From NCBI GenBank assembly GCA_905215335.1, contig CAJMPQ010000006.1:60391-124390 (forward strand): a stretch of 64,000 nt of DNA. Reading direction: 5' to 3'. How positions within the stretch are numbered: the first letter of the stretch is position 1; each line of letters begins with the position of its first letter. Of the stretch, positions 8,468 to 17,365 are shown piece by piece. Origin of the DNA: an uncultured bacterium (GTDB lineage Bacteria > Cyanobacteriota > Vampirovibrionia > Gastranaerophilales > Gastranaerophilaceae). Below the pieces are notes generated by a model that had not been told where the DNA came from, searched no databases, and saw only the letters and a program-made list of their open reading frames with translations. The position numbers were made by a program, and so were the translations under genes.

Positions 8468-9130
8468 TTATTTTACAGCTGGGAAGAAATATCTAACACC
8501 ATCATCTGAACGCCATCTTATGTATCCTGTTTTTGGCATTCTGTCTAGATCCATAACGCTTACTAGTGCCCAATTACCACGGATTACATTTAATTTGATT
8601 TTTTGTGGCATATTCATTGTTGATACTGTTTGTGCTAAATCTTCAGGAGCGGCTTTCATATCTTTACAACTTTCTGGAGAACTTTTTAAAAGTCTTAAAC
8701 CGTATTTTTTGCCGTAAGTATTATAAAAGTTTATCCAAGTCATAAATTTATATGGATCATCTTTTTTTATCCAGCCAGTTTTTCCTGTTGTGTTATCATA
8801 CATTATTTCTACCCAATCATCAGTAATATCTGTTACGTTTACTAATGCAAGTTGTTTATCCGGTAAAAACAATGCAAAAAATCTTTCAGCACCAATATTT
8901 TCAGGGAAAAATTCGTTTGCGTTCCATCTTATTCTGTATAAAATTTGAGAGTCGGTATTAGGCTCTTTGTAAATTGTTATATCATCGCCTACTTGGTAAA
9001 GGCCAATAGTATTTACATTCACCAAACTTGGGCGTATTGGCATTACATCTTTTGAGTAAACGCTTTGATTGTACCCAAAGCCTAATGTTAAACTTACTGC
9101 TATTATAAAGAATAAGAATAACTTTTTCAT
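8468..9130 (-). CDS. Secreted SH3-like domain protein
   Basis: This 220-residue protein has a Sec signal peptide (MKKLFLFFIIAVSLTLGFG, cleavage likely near residue 26). The mature part carries one or two beta-rich modules with bacterial SH3-like features: DDITIYKEPNTDSQILYRI, then VEIMYDNTTGKTGWIKKDD, then GYIRWRSDDGVRYFFP. Such domains usually bind cell-wall peptides. No catalytic domain is visible. It lies 6 bases downstream of pheT on the same strand. Confidence 0.75.
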   Translation of the reverse strand: MKKLFLFFIIAVSLTLGFGYNQSVYSKDVMPIRPSLVNVNTIGLYQVGDDITIYKEPNTDSQILYRIRWNANEFFPENIGAERFFALFLPDKQLALVNVTDITDDWVEIMYDNTTGKTGWIKKDDPYKFMTWINFYNTYGKKYGLRLLKSSPESCKDMKAAPEDLAQTVSTMNMPQKIKLNVIRGNWALVSVMDLDRMPKTGYIRWRSDDGVRYFFPAVK

Positions 9131-9136
9131 ATTAAA

Positions 9137-11617
9137 TTACTCCCTGAATGAAATTTGTGCGTATGTTTTTTGTAATTTTTCTCTAACTGAAGTCATTTGT
9201 TGTTCAATGATTTCATCAGTTAATGTTGCATTTTCATCTTGCATTTTAATTCTGAATGCAACACTTTTGAAACCTTCTTCAACATGTTCACCTTGGTATA
9301 CATCAAAGATTTCAGAACCTTTAAAGATATTTTGTTTTACAGCTCCTTTTATAACTCTTTGAATATCATCAAATGATACATCTTCATTAATGATAAATGC
9401 AATATCTCTTCTTACTTCAGGATATTGAGGAAGATGTTTAAATCTTGGAGTTGTTTCTTTTACTGCTGAAATTAGTTCTGTTAAATCAACTTTAAAGATA
9501 AATGCATCTTGATTTAATTTTAGTTTTCCAATTAGTGTTGGATGTAATTGACCAAAGTAACCGATAGGTTGAGGTTTTTTACCTAATAACATAATTACTG
9601 CAGTTCTGTATGGATGAAGAATTTTATGTGTTTGAGCTAATTGAGTTTCTTCAATTGGAACAAGCTTTATTCTTCTTGTAACTTCTAAATCTTCAAACAT
9701 ATTTTCTAAAATACCTTTTACAGTATAGAAATCAGGTGTTGTTTTAATTTGCCATTTAGAATTTTGAACTTCACCGGTTATAATACCTTCCAGTACTCTA
9801 GTTTCTTTAACACCTGTATTTTTTTCATCAGCTTCTGCTGTTTTTAAATATGTTTTACCGATTTCGTAAGCCCAGAAATTTTTCTGACCATTATCAAAAT
9901 TATATTTCATACAATTGATAACACTTGCAGCTAGTGTTTGACGAAGCATTGAATATTCTTCACTTGCTGCATTTGCAACTTTAACTGCATTTGCATCATC
10001 ATATGGAATTTTGAATTTATCTAGAAGTGATTTTCCGATTAAAGAGCTTGTTTGTATTTCATTCAAACCTGCTGATAGCATAAGTTCATGAACTCTTTTT
10101 AGAACTTTTTCTTCAAGAGTAATTTCCGGAGTTTGAGATTTACTTGGAAGTGTTGGTGCAATTTTGTCATAACCGTTAATTCTTGCAATTTCTTCAATTA
10201 AATCAATTTCTCTTGTTACATCATAAGCTCTGAAACTTGGTACTGCAAATTTTGCAGCAGCAGCGTTTCCGCCAAGTTTTTCAAATCCTAAATTCTCTAA
10301 AATATTATCACATCTTTCAGGAGCTATTTCGCAACCTAAAATTCTTTTTACTTGTGGGTATCTTAATGTAATTTCTAATGGTTCAAGTTTATTTTCACCA
10401 TCTTCTACCATACCGATAACTTCAGCATCAGCATGTTCAACAAGTAATTGCATTGCACGCATTAAAGCCGGTTTTACAGCTTCAATATCAATACCTCTTT
10501 CAAATCTTGCACTAGCTTCACTTCTGTAACCTGCACTTCTTGCAGATTTTCTATTAGATACAGGAGTAAAGTATGCAGCTTCTAAAGCTAAAGATGTTGT
10601 ATTATCATCGATTTCTGAGTTAGCTCCGCCAAATACACCACCTAGGCAAACCCCTTCTTTTTCTGTTGCTATAAGAACAGAATCAGTTGTTAAGGTTCTT
10701 TCTACTTCGTCTAGGGTTACAAGTTTTTCGCCTTCTTCTGCTCTTCTTACGCAAAGGTAACCGTTTAATTTATCTGCATCAAATGCGTGTAATGGACATC
10801 CGTATTCAAGCATTACATAGTTTGTGATATCAACAACATTGTTAATTGCACGAACACCTGAAGCTAAAAGTCTTTTTTGCATCCATTCTGGAGAAGGTTT
10901 AATTTTTATATTTTTTAGTAAACCTATTGAATAATATTTGCAAACATCTTTATCTTTAATTTCAACTTTAAATTTATCTGTGGTTAAGTCTTTTGTACAT
11001 TCGATTTTGTTAAATTTTAGAGGTTTATTAAATAAAGAACTTAATTCTCTAGCTACACCAATAACTGACATTTGATCTCCTCTATTGGCAGTTGGAGCAA
11101 CATCAATTACTGTATCTTTTTCAAATCCTAAAACATCTTTAACATCTTGTCCAATTTGAACATTTGGGAAAATTCTATTAAGAATAAGAATACCATCTTC
11201 TTCTTGATATCCACGTTCAGAAACTCCAAGTTCATCAGATGAACATAACATACCTTGTGATTCTACTCCACGAATAACTGCAGGAGTTAATGTAAACATT
11301 TCACCTGTTTTTCTATCTAAAACTTGTGAGCCAACACTTGCATATGGAACAATTTGTCCTTCTTGAATATTTTGAGCTCCACAAACTACTGTTTTTAATT
11401 CAGAACCTAAATTTACAGTTACCAAATGTAATCTGTCTGAATTTGGATGAGCGTCTATTTTTTCAATTTTAACAGTTTTTATATTTGTAAACATTGGTTT
11501 AACGTCTTCAATACTTTCAACTTCTAAACCACTCATTGTTAATTCATGAGCAATTTGTTTTGCGTCAACATCTGATAAGTCTACGAATTCATTTAACCAA
11601 TTTAAAGATACTTGCAT
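9137..11617 (-). CDS. pheT: Phenylalanine-tRNA ligase beta subunit
   Basis: This 826-residue protein has the full bacterial PheT layout: an N-terminal tRNA-binding OB domain (about 39-150), B3/B4 editing domain (about 205-375), B5 domain (about 400-470), a catalytic-like core, and a C-terminal FDX-ACB anticodon-binding domain (about 730-826, beginning KHLPQYPEVRRDIAF). Together with PheS it charges tRNA-Phe. PheS is not adjacent here, unlike the pheST operons of many bacteria, so it must be encoded elsewhere. Confidence 0.96.
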   Translation of the reverse strand: MQVSLNWLNEFVDLSDVDAKQIAHELTMSGLEVESIEDVKPMFTNIKTVKIEKIDAHPNSDRLHLVTVNLGSELKTVVCGAQNIQEGQIVPYASVGSQVLDRKTGEMFTLTPAVIRGVESQGMLCSSDELGVSERGYQEEDGILILNRIFPNVQIGQDVKDVLGFEKDTVIDVAPTANRGDQMSVIGVARELSSLFNKPLKFNKIECTKDLTTDKFKVEIKDKDVCKYYSIGLLKNIKIKPSPEWMQKRLLASGVRAINNVVDITNYVMLEYGCPLHAFDADKLNGYLCVRRAEEGEKLVTLDEVERTLTTDSVLIATEKEGVCLGGVFGGANSEIDDNTTSLALEAAYFTPVSNRKSARSAGYRSEASARFERGIDIEAVKPALMRAMQLLVEHADAEVIGMVEDGENKLEPLEITLRYPQVKRILGCEIAPERCDNILENLGFEKLGGNAAAAKFAVPSFRAYDVTREIDLIEEIARINGYDKIAPTLPSKSQTPEITLEEKVLKRVHELMLSAGLNEIQTSSLIGKSLLDKFKIPYDDANAVKVANAASEEYSMLRQTLAASVINCMKYNFDNGQKNFWAYEIGKTYLKTAEADEKNTGVKETRVLEGIITGEVQNSKWQIKTTPDFYTVKGILENMFEDLEVTRRIKLVPIEETQLAQTHKILHPYRTAVIMLLGKKPQPIGYFGQLHPTLIGKLKLNQDAFIFKVDLTELISAVKETTPRFKHLPQYPEVRRDIAFIINEDVSFDDIQRVIKGAVKQNIFKGSEIFDVYQGEHVEEGFKSVAFRIKMQDENATLTDEIIEQQMTSVREKLQKTYAQISFRE

Positions 11618-11752
11618 TTATTTTTTCCCTCTTAATATAATTGTAATCTATGTTTTTATTGTATTACAAAATAAGTAGTATGTAAAATAAATATCATTTA
11701 TTTTGCGACTATTTAAGTATAATTATTTATTATTTTTTTATGAAATTTTAAA

Positions 11753-12883
11753 TTAAGCTTGAGTAATTTTTCCTAAAATAACTCTTTTTTTAGCACCGGT
11801 ACAACAAGGCAAATTATTTGGAATTCCGTAATATGTGCAATATCCAAGTAATGCAAATGCCATTACTTCTTTAAAATTATTTGATATACCATAATCTTCA
11901 CAAGTTTTTAAATCAATATATGAAGGAAGGTATTTTCTTATAAATTTCATCAACGTTTTGTTATAAGCTCCACCACCACAGATTACAGCTTCGTGAATTC
12001 CAACATTTGGATAAATAAATCTTTCATAAGATTCTGCAATTGTTTTCGCAGTTAATGCTGTTACTGTTGCAATTATATCTTTTGGATCTTCAGGAGCAAA
12101 TTTTAGTGCATTTTCTATATATTTTGGAGAAAAATATTCACGGCCTGTTGATTTTGGCGGATCCATAAAATAATATTCATCTTGTAATAAACAATCAAGC
12201 CAAGTATCTGAAATTATTCCGCTAGCAGCAATTTCTCCATCTTTATCATAAGGTTTGGAATAAAATTTATTCATACAATAATCAATCATAATGTTTCCTA
12301 AACCTGTATCAAATCCGAATGTTTCAAAGTCTTGTGAAACTACTGTTACATTTGATATTCCTCCAATATTTTGGATTGCAAAATTTTTCTTTTTATTTTT
12401 AAACCATTTTTCATCAGCAAAACAAACTAAAGGTGCACCCTGTCCATTTTGTGCAATATCTGCTTCTCTAAAATTTGAAATTGTTAGGCAACCTGTATCT
12501 TGCGCTATTATTGCACTTTCTCCGATTTGGAATGTGCTTTTTAAGCTTATATTATCTAACTTTTCATCAAATGGATAATGATAAATTGTTTGTCCATGAC
12601 TTGATATAAAATCTGGTTTTCCAAATTCTTCAATTAGTACTTTGCATGCTTGAGCAAAACATTTTCCGATTGCAAAATTCATTTGGCAAATATCTTTGAT
12701 AGAAGCTTCACCTCTGAACATTTGAAATATTTTTGCTCTAATATGTTCCGGATATTTATAATTTATTCCGTGAATTAATTTTACTGACATGTCAGGATAA
12801 ACTTCGCATAATCCTGCATCTATACTATCGCAAGATGTTCCTGACATAAGTGCTATAACTCTTTTTATTTCTAACTCTTCCAT
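11753..12883 (-). CDS. anmK: Anhydro-N-acetylmuramic acid kinase
   Basis: This 376-residue ASKHA-fold sugar kinase has the AnmK signatures MSGTSCDSIDAGL near residue 13, SSHGQTIYHYP, GQGAPLVCFAD and IQNIGGISNVTVV, plus GFDTGLGNIMIDYC. It opens and phosphorylates 1,6-anhydro-MurNAc to MurNAc-6-phosphate during peptidoglycan recycling. The peptidoglycan hydrolases at 22337-25161 are candidates to create the need for it, although lytic transglycosylases (not seen here) normally supply the anhydro sugar. A terminator hairpin lies just upstream of its start. Confidence 0.95.
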   Translation of the reverse strand: MEELEIKRVIALMSGTSCDSIDAGLCEVYPDMSVKLIHGINYKYPEHIRAKIFQMFRGEASIKDICQMNFAIGKCFAQACKVLIEEFGKPDFISSHGQTIYHYPFDEKLDNISLKSTFQIGESAIIAQDTGCLTISNFREADIAQNGQGAPLVCFADEKWFKNKKKNFAIQNIGGISNVTVVSQDFETFGFDTGLGNIMIDYCMNKFYSKPYDKDGEIAASGIISDTWLDCLLQDEYYFMDPPKSTGREYFSPKYIENALKFAPEDPKDIIATVTALTAKTIAESYERFIYPNVGIHEAVICGGGAYNKTLMKFIRKYLPSYIDLKTCEDYGISNNFKEVMAFALLGYCTYYGIPNNLPCCTGAKKRVILGKITQA

Positions 12884-12896
12884 ATTTTTATCATAT

Positions 12897-12926
12897 AAAA
12901 AAGCCTGTACTTATTCAAGTACAAGC
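12897..12926 (-). terminator. Terminator hairpin just upstream of anmK
   Basis: Read on the minus strand, GCTTGTACT pairs with AGTACAGGC around a 6-base loop, followed by TTTTTT. It sits only 14 bases before the anmK start codon. It therefore either ends an upstream minus-strand transcript or attenuates anmK. Confidence 0.7.
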
Positions 12927-13255
12927 TATTTAAAAAGTTTACAACTATCCTTACTCTCTCTTAAAGCTTTCACTTCACTCCCACAATAAACTAGATATAT
13001 AAAATTTTAATACTTCCATAAGATGTAAACTAAAAAATATCCCTAATCTCACAGTCTATAAAACTTAAACCTCAATAATCTCTTTTCCCTTTTGGACTTC
13101 TTCGCCATCACCTCTATTTCTTTTTCTGTCCAATCTGTTCTTAATCGTATTTTTACCTTTTGGTAAATTATTTAATTGTTCCTTCCATCTGGTAGCCTTA
13201 TGATTTTAATTCGGCTTTCTTTCTATACTTATTACTTTAGAACTAAATCTTAAGA
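12927..13255 (-). other. Unassigned region: possible structured RNA or decayed gene
   Basis: There is no intact gene in this stretch of about 330 bases. On the minus strand two short frames read like protein fragments. One contains KATRWKEQLNNLPKGKNTIK and the overlapping frame continues DWTEKEIEVMAKKSKREK, as a frameshifted DNA-binding-type gene would. Alternatively the strand can fold: TTTACC-AAAA-GGTAAA, TTGGAC with GTCCAA, and AGTTTACA with TGTAAACT, ending at the hairpin at 12897-12926. The evidence does not decide between a noncoding RNA and a pseudogene. Confidence 0.3.
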
Positions 13256-13388
13256 TTGACAAGTAAATATTTATTAGTAAATTTTTACATTTGACCATGC
13301 CCCTTGAAAGCGTAAGATAAAATTCGTGTTATTAATTCTTAATAAATGTTTTTTGACACAATTATGTAAAATTTTAAATAAAAAATGT

Positions 13389-13414
13389 TTGACAATTTAA
13401 AATTACAGTATAAA
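13389..13414 (+). promoter_or_regulatory. Candidate promoter region of the WYL regulator pair
   Basis: TTGACA at 13389-13394 is followed by TATAAA at 13409-13414, with a short 14-base spacer. Two more -35-like elements lie upstream on the same strand: TTGACA at 13353 (TAAATA 16 bases on) and TTGACC at 13291 (TAAGAT 16 bases on). Several tandem promoters are possible. Confidence 0.4.
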
Positions 13415-13497
13415 AAAATATTTAAATATAAAGCATGGGGTTAGAAAATCTGAAAGTTTGTGATAGAGTGGTTTTGAGGAATGATGGGGAAAATAGC

Positions 13498-14445
13498 ATG
13501 AAAGAATTTATGAAAACAAATACAGTGACTCAAAATCTCATGTCATTTACCGGTTTTAAGTCTATACTCATATTTTCGCTACTATTAGAGGGGCCTAAAA
13601 CTTATGCAGAATTACAACAATATTTGCAAAGTCATGAGTATTTGCATGAGTCTGTATCTATTGATACACTTAGAGTTTACATAAATTCTCTTAGAAAAAT
13701 CGGTTGTCATGTTATAAAAACTACAGAAGGGCGAATTACACGTTATTCAATAGATTCACACCCTTTTGACTTAAAAATAGATGAACAGCAAGCAAATAGT
13801 ATTTTAAAAATTTATAAAGTGATTTCTAGTTCAATTGATATTTTAGATTTAATATCTTTGCAAAGATTTTTTGAAAAATTTTCTCAATATATTACGAATG
13901 AAGATTTTAAAAATAAATTAAAAAATATTTCTCCGTTACATAATATTGATGAAAATTTAATTAAAAATTTAATCACATATTCAAAAAATAATACTGAAGT
14001 TACTATATTGTATAATTCTTCAAATTCAGGTAAGAAAAATATTGATTTAATTGTTGATAAATTATCAATTAATAACGGAAAATTATATGTATATGGAGTT
14101 AATTCTGAATATAATAATTATTCTAGTTTTTTGGTTTCAAAAATTTTAAAAATTGTAAGTGTGAATTTAGGAAAATCTAAATTAGTAGCACCTGAATTGG
14201 TTGTAGGTTATGAACTTTCAAATTCGAATGAAGATAATTTTGAATTATTAGATTGTGAAAAAATTATAGAAAAATCAGATAATAAATTACTTGTTGAAAT
14301 TTCATCTCGTAATAAATTTGATATAGTTCAAAGAATTATGTATTTGTCAAATAATTGTAAAGTCCTATATCCTGAAAGTTTTAAAAATGATATTGTTAAT
14401 TGTTTAAAGCAAATGAAAGAGGGTTATTTTGAAGGCAAAAGATAA
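13498..14445 (+). CDS. WYL-type transcriptional regulator 1
   Basis: The protein has 315 residues from the chosen ATG, which follows GGGGA with 7 nt spacing. An in-frame ATG at 13435 would add 21 residues but has no ribosome-binding site. An N-terminal winged helix (about residues 15-95: LLLEGPKTYAELQQYL then TLRVYINSLRKIGCHVIKT) is followed by a beta-rich WYL-like domain (VTILYNSSNSG, LYVYGVNSEYNNYSSFLVSKI). A C-terminal extension ends at residue 315. Such proteins bind DNA and sense ligands or nucleic acid through the WYL domain. It overlaps the next gene, a second protein of the same architecture. Confidence 0.75.
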   Translation: MKEFMKTNTVTQNLMSFTGFKSILIFSLLLEGPKTYAELQQYLQSHEYLHESVSIDTLRVYINSLRKIGCHVIKTTEGRITRYSIDSHPFDLKIDEQQANSILKIYKVISSSIDILDLISLQRFFEKFSQYITNEDFKNKLKNISPLHNIDENLIKNLITYSKNNTEVTILYNSSNSGKKNIDLIVDKLSINNGKLYVYGVNSEYNNYSSFLVSKILKIVSVNLGKSKLVAPELVVGYELSNSNEDNFELLDCEKIIEKSDNKLLVEISSRNKFDIVQRIMYLSNNCKVLYPESFKNDIVNCLKQMKEGYFEGKR

Positions 14446-15352
14446 TTTAAAATTAAATGATGGATGTCTTAAAATATTTCAATTATTGACTCTCTTATAT
14501 GAAGATAATGCATATTATAGCAATGTTGTTGATATTTTTAAGGATGATTGTAATGAACAGTCTACAAATAGTATTCAAGTTGTTCTAAATAAATATATGA
14601 ATGCTTTAAAAGTTTTTGGAATTAATGTTAGAAAAATAAAAAATAAATATCAACTTGAATCAAGTTTATATGCAATGGATTTTTCGGCAGATGATTTGAA
14701 ATCATTAAGTATATTGATTGAAGCAGTTAAAAATTTTCCAGATGATAAAATTTCACAAGATGTAAATAATTTAATTAAAAATTTAATTTTAAGAATGAAT
14801 AAATGTGATAAAAATAAATTAAATTATTTATGTCAAAATTATGATTTTTCGTTTTATTATTCTAATTTGCGTGAACAAATTGATCAATGTGAACAGATTT
14901 GTCGTGAAAATTTCAGTTTAGATATTTTATATTTAAAAAATAATAAAGAACATAGATGTAAATGTACACCAAAAGAACTTTTATATGATTCTAAAAGAGT
15001 ATATTTTAAAGTTTATGATAGTGTTGCTAAACAAAATCTAGAAATTCCTTTGGATAACATTTTATCTATTGCAAAATTACCTCAGATTGCTAATCCAATA
15101 GAATTGCCTACAACTGTTGTTTATAAGCTTAAAAATAGATTAGCAAAGACGTATAAAATTAAAGAAAACGAATATTCTGACGGTTATGATGAAGCTGGAA
15201 ATCTTATTGTTATAAATAAAAATGAACCATTTGATTTGTTATTAAATAGATTGATGAGATATACGTACAATTGTGAAATAATCTCTCCTAAACAATTGAG
15301 AGATAAAATGATTGAAAAAATAAACAATACTTTAAAAAATTATGAAAATTAA
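14429..15352 (+). CDS. WYL-type transcriptional regulator 2 (TTG start)
   Basis: The 307-residue protein has the same order of parts as the gene before it. An N-terminal HTH region (residues 10-75, VVLNKYMNALKVFGINVRKIKNKY) is followed by a WYL-like domain (LDILYLKNNKEHRCKCTPKE, RVYFKVYDSVAKQ) and a C-terminal alpha/beta extension. The start is TTG at 14429, preceded by AGAGGG with 5 nt spacing, and overlaps the upstream gene by 17 bases, so the pair is translationally coupled. The tandem layout recalls actinobacterial PafB-PafC, but orthology is not claimed. Confidence 0.72.
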   Translation: MKAKDNLKLNDGCLKIFQLLTLLYEDNAYYSNVVDIFKDDCNEQSTNSIQVVLNKYMNALKVFGINVRKIKNKYQLESSLYAMDFSADDLKSLSILIEAVKNFPDDKISQDVNNLIKNLILRMNKCDKNKLNYLCQNYDFSFYYSNLREQIDQCEQICRENFSLDILYLKNNKEHRCKCTPKELLYDSKRVYFKVYDSVAKQNLEIPLDNILSIAKLPQIANPIELPTTVVYKLKNRLAKTYKIKENEYSDGYDEAGNLIVINKNEPFDLLLNRLMRYTYNCEIISPKQLRDKMIEKINNTLKNYEN

Positions 15353-15354
15353 AT

Positions 15355-16683
15355 TTATTTTTTTTCTTTTCGTTCGCGAACAGAAATTCTAATCGGAGTT
15401 CCGAAGAATCCGAAAGCTTCACGTAGTTTATTTTCTAAATATCTTTTATAACTATCTTTCAATAGTTCTTCATTATTAACAAACAAGACAAATGTAGGTG
15501 GTTGTATTGCTGCTTGTGTGATGTAGTATATTTTTAAACGCTTACCTTTGAAGCTTGTTGGTGGATTAAGCGCGTAAGCTTCATTGATAACTTTGTTTAA
15601 TAAACCTGTAGAAATACGTTTAGTACATTGTTCATATACTCTTGTACTTTCTTCAAATATTTGTCCAAGTCTTTGTTTTGTTAATGCACTAATGAAAATT
15701 TTTGGTGCATAACTTAAAAATGGAATTTCATTTGATAATTCTTTTTCAAATTTATTAATTGTATTTGCTTTTTTATCTTCAATTAAATCCCATTTATTAA
15801 CTGCAACAATAATACCTTTTCCTGCTTCTGTAATAATTGAAGAAATCTTTTTATCTTGATCTGAAATACCTTCTTTGGCATCTATAACTAAAAGTGCAAC
15901 ATCACATTCTCTAATGGATCTTATTGCTCTATCTACTGCAAATTTTTCAACACCATAATCAACTTTAGATTTTTTTCTGATGCCAGCAGTATCAACAATT
16001 ATAAATTCTTTGTCTTTATATGTGATGTAACTGTCAATACTATCTCTTGTTGTTCCAGATACATCTGATACAATAACTCTATCTGTATTTAAAAGAGAAT
16101 TAACAATAGAAGATTTACCAGCGTTAGGTCTGCCTACAATTGCGATTTTAATTCTATTATCTTCTTCTTCTTCCTCTAAAATTTCAAAATCTTTAGTAAC
16201 AATTTCTAGCAAGTCACCTACTCCACCAGAACCGTGAAGTGCTGAAATTCCAATTGGATCACCTAATGCTAATGCATAAAAATCGCTAGTCATCATTAGC
16301 GAATCAGGATTATCACATTTATTAACTGCTAAAAATATTTGTTTTCCTGATTGTCTTAAAACATTTGCAATATCGTAGTCAATGGGATTGATTCCATCTT
16401 TTCCGTCTACGATAAATATGATTTTATCAGCTTCTTCACAAGCAAGTTTGGCTTGGTCAAATATAGAAACCATAATATCATCTTCATCACCAGGAATAAT
16501 ACCACCTGTATCAATAACGGTAAAACCTTTATTTTGCCACTCAACATCAAAATAAATTCTGTCACGAGTAACACCCGGTAAATCATCTACAATTGAATGT
16601 CTAGCGCCCATAAGACGGTTAACAAATGTTGATTTACCTACGTTAGGTCTTCCTACTATTGCTACAATTGGTTTTCTTTTCAT
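15355..16683 (-). CDS. der: Ribosome assembly GTPase Der (EngA)
   Basis: This 442-residue protein has two tandem GTPase domains. The first has the P-loop GRPNVGKST (residues 11-19), DTGG and NKCD. The second has GRPNAGKSS (near 184), DTAGIRKKSK and NKWD. A C-terminal KH-like domain follows. This double-G layout is unique to Der, which acts in 50S subunit maturation. Its stop lies only 2 bases from the convergent WYL gene stop, with no separate hairpin visible between them. Confidence 0.97.
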   Translation of the reverse strand: MKRKPIVAIVGRPNVGKSTFVNRLMGARHSIVDDLPGVTRDRIYFDVEWQNKGFTVIDTGGIIPGDEDDIMVSIFDQAKLACEEADKIIFIVDGKDGINPIDYDIANVLRQSGKQIFLAVNKCDNPDSLMMTSDFYALALGDPIGISALHGSGGVGDLLEIVTKDFEILEEEEEDNRIKIAIVGRPNAGKSSIVNSLLNTDRVIVSDVSGTTRDSIDSYITYKDKEFIIVDTAGIRKKSKVDYGVEKFAVDRAIRSIRECDVALLVIDAKEGISDQDKKISSIITEAGKGIIVAVNKWDLIEDKKANTINKFEKELSNEIPFLSYAPKIFISALTKQRLGQIFEESTRVYEQCTKRISTGLLNKVINEAYALNPPTSFKGKRLKIYYITQAAIQPPTFVLFVNNEELLKDSYKRYLENKLREAFGFFGTPIRISVRERKEKK

Positions 16684-16753
16684 AAAATCATACTATCATG
16701 AAAAATTTATTTTACAAAAAAATTCTAATAATTCTTCATAAATATAATTTTAA

Positions 16754-17356
16754 TTATGGATTATTTTGTATGATATTTAGGAGGTTTTTAGCAGGATAAT
16801 AGTTTGGCAGTATATTTAAACAAGTTTCAAGTGTTTTTTGTGCCTTTTCAGTATTATTATCATCATAATATTCTATATAGGCTATTAAATAGTGTAATTC
16901 CGGATCATTATATAATTTATCTTTAGCTCTTCTTAAGAAAAATTTTGCGGCAGGAATTAGATTATTTGCCCAAAAAGCTCTACCAATGAATTTGTAGCAT
17001 TCAGGGTTGTAATATGCCATAAAGTCTGCATATTTGATTATTTTTTCAATGTAATCTGCTTTATAGTATTGAATTAAAATGTTTAAATCAATTTCAAGAA
17101 AATTCCTTATCCAAAAATAAGTTGGAAATATTGTAATTTGTTCTGATAATAAACTTATTAAAAATAACCCCCATTTTGCTCTTGGGTTGTTTTCAGAATC
17201 TTGTTCAAACAAATATTTTGCCTTAGCTAGGTTATCTTCAATTATATTACAATAGCCTGCTTCGACAAAATATTTATTTGTTTCAAAATATGTTTCACAA
17301 CCTTCTAATTTGCCTGATAAAAATTCTTGTTTTATCTGTTCATATTTAGGAGTCAT
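16754..17356 (-). CDS. TPR-like hypothetical protein, 200 aa
   Basis: The protein has 200 residues and no signal peptide. It is mostly helical, with TPR-like helical pairs: GYCNIIEDNLAKAKYLFEQD near residue 35, FIGRAFWANNLIPAAKFFLRRAK, and LHYLIAYIEYYDDNNTEKAQ in the C-terminal half. Aromatic content is high. It starts 9 bases after the upstream secreted TPR protein gene on the same strand, so the two probably share a transcript and perhaps a complex. No specific function is recognisable. Confidence 0.7.
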   Translation of the reverse strand: MTPKYEQIKQEFLSGKLEGCETYFETNKYFVEAGYCNIIEDNLAKAKYLFEQDSENNPRAKWGLFLISLLSEQITIFPTYFWIRNFLEIDLNILIQYYKADYIEKIIKYADFMAYYNPECYKFIGRAFWANNLIPAAKFFLRRAKDKLYNDPELHYLIAYIEYYDDNNTEKAQKTLETCLNILPNYYPAKNLLNIIQNNP

Positions 17357-17365
17357 AAAATTTTC

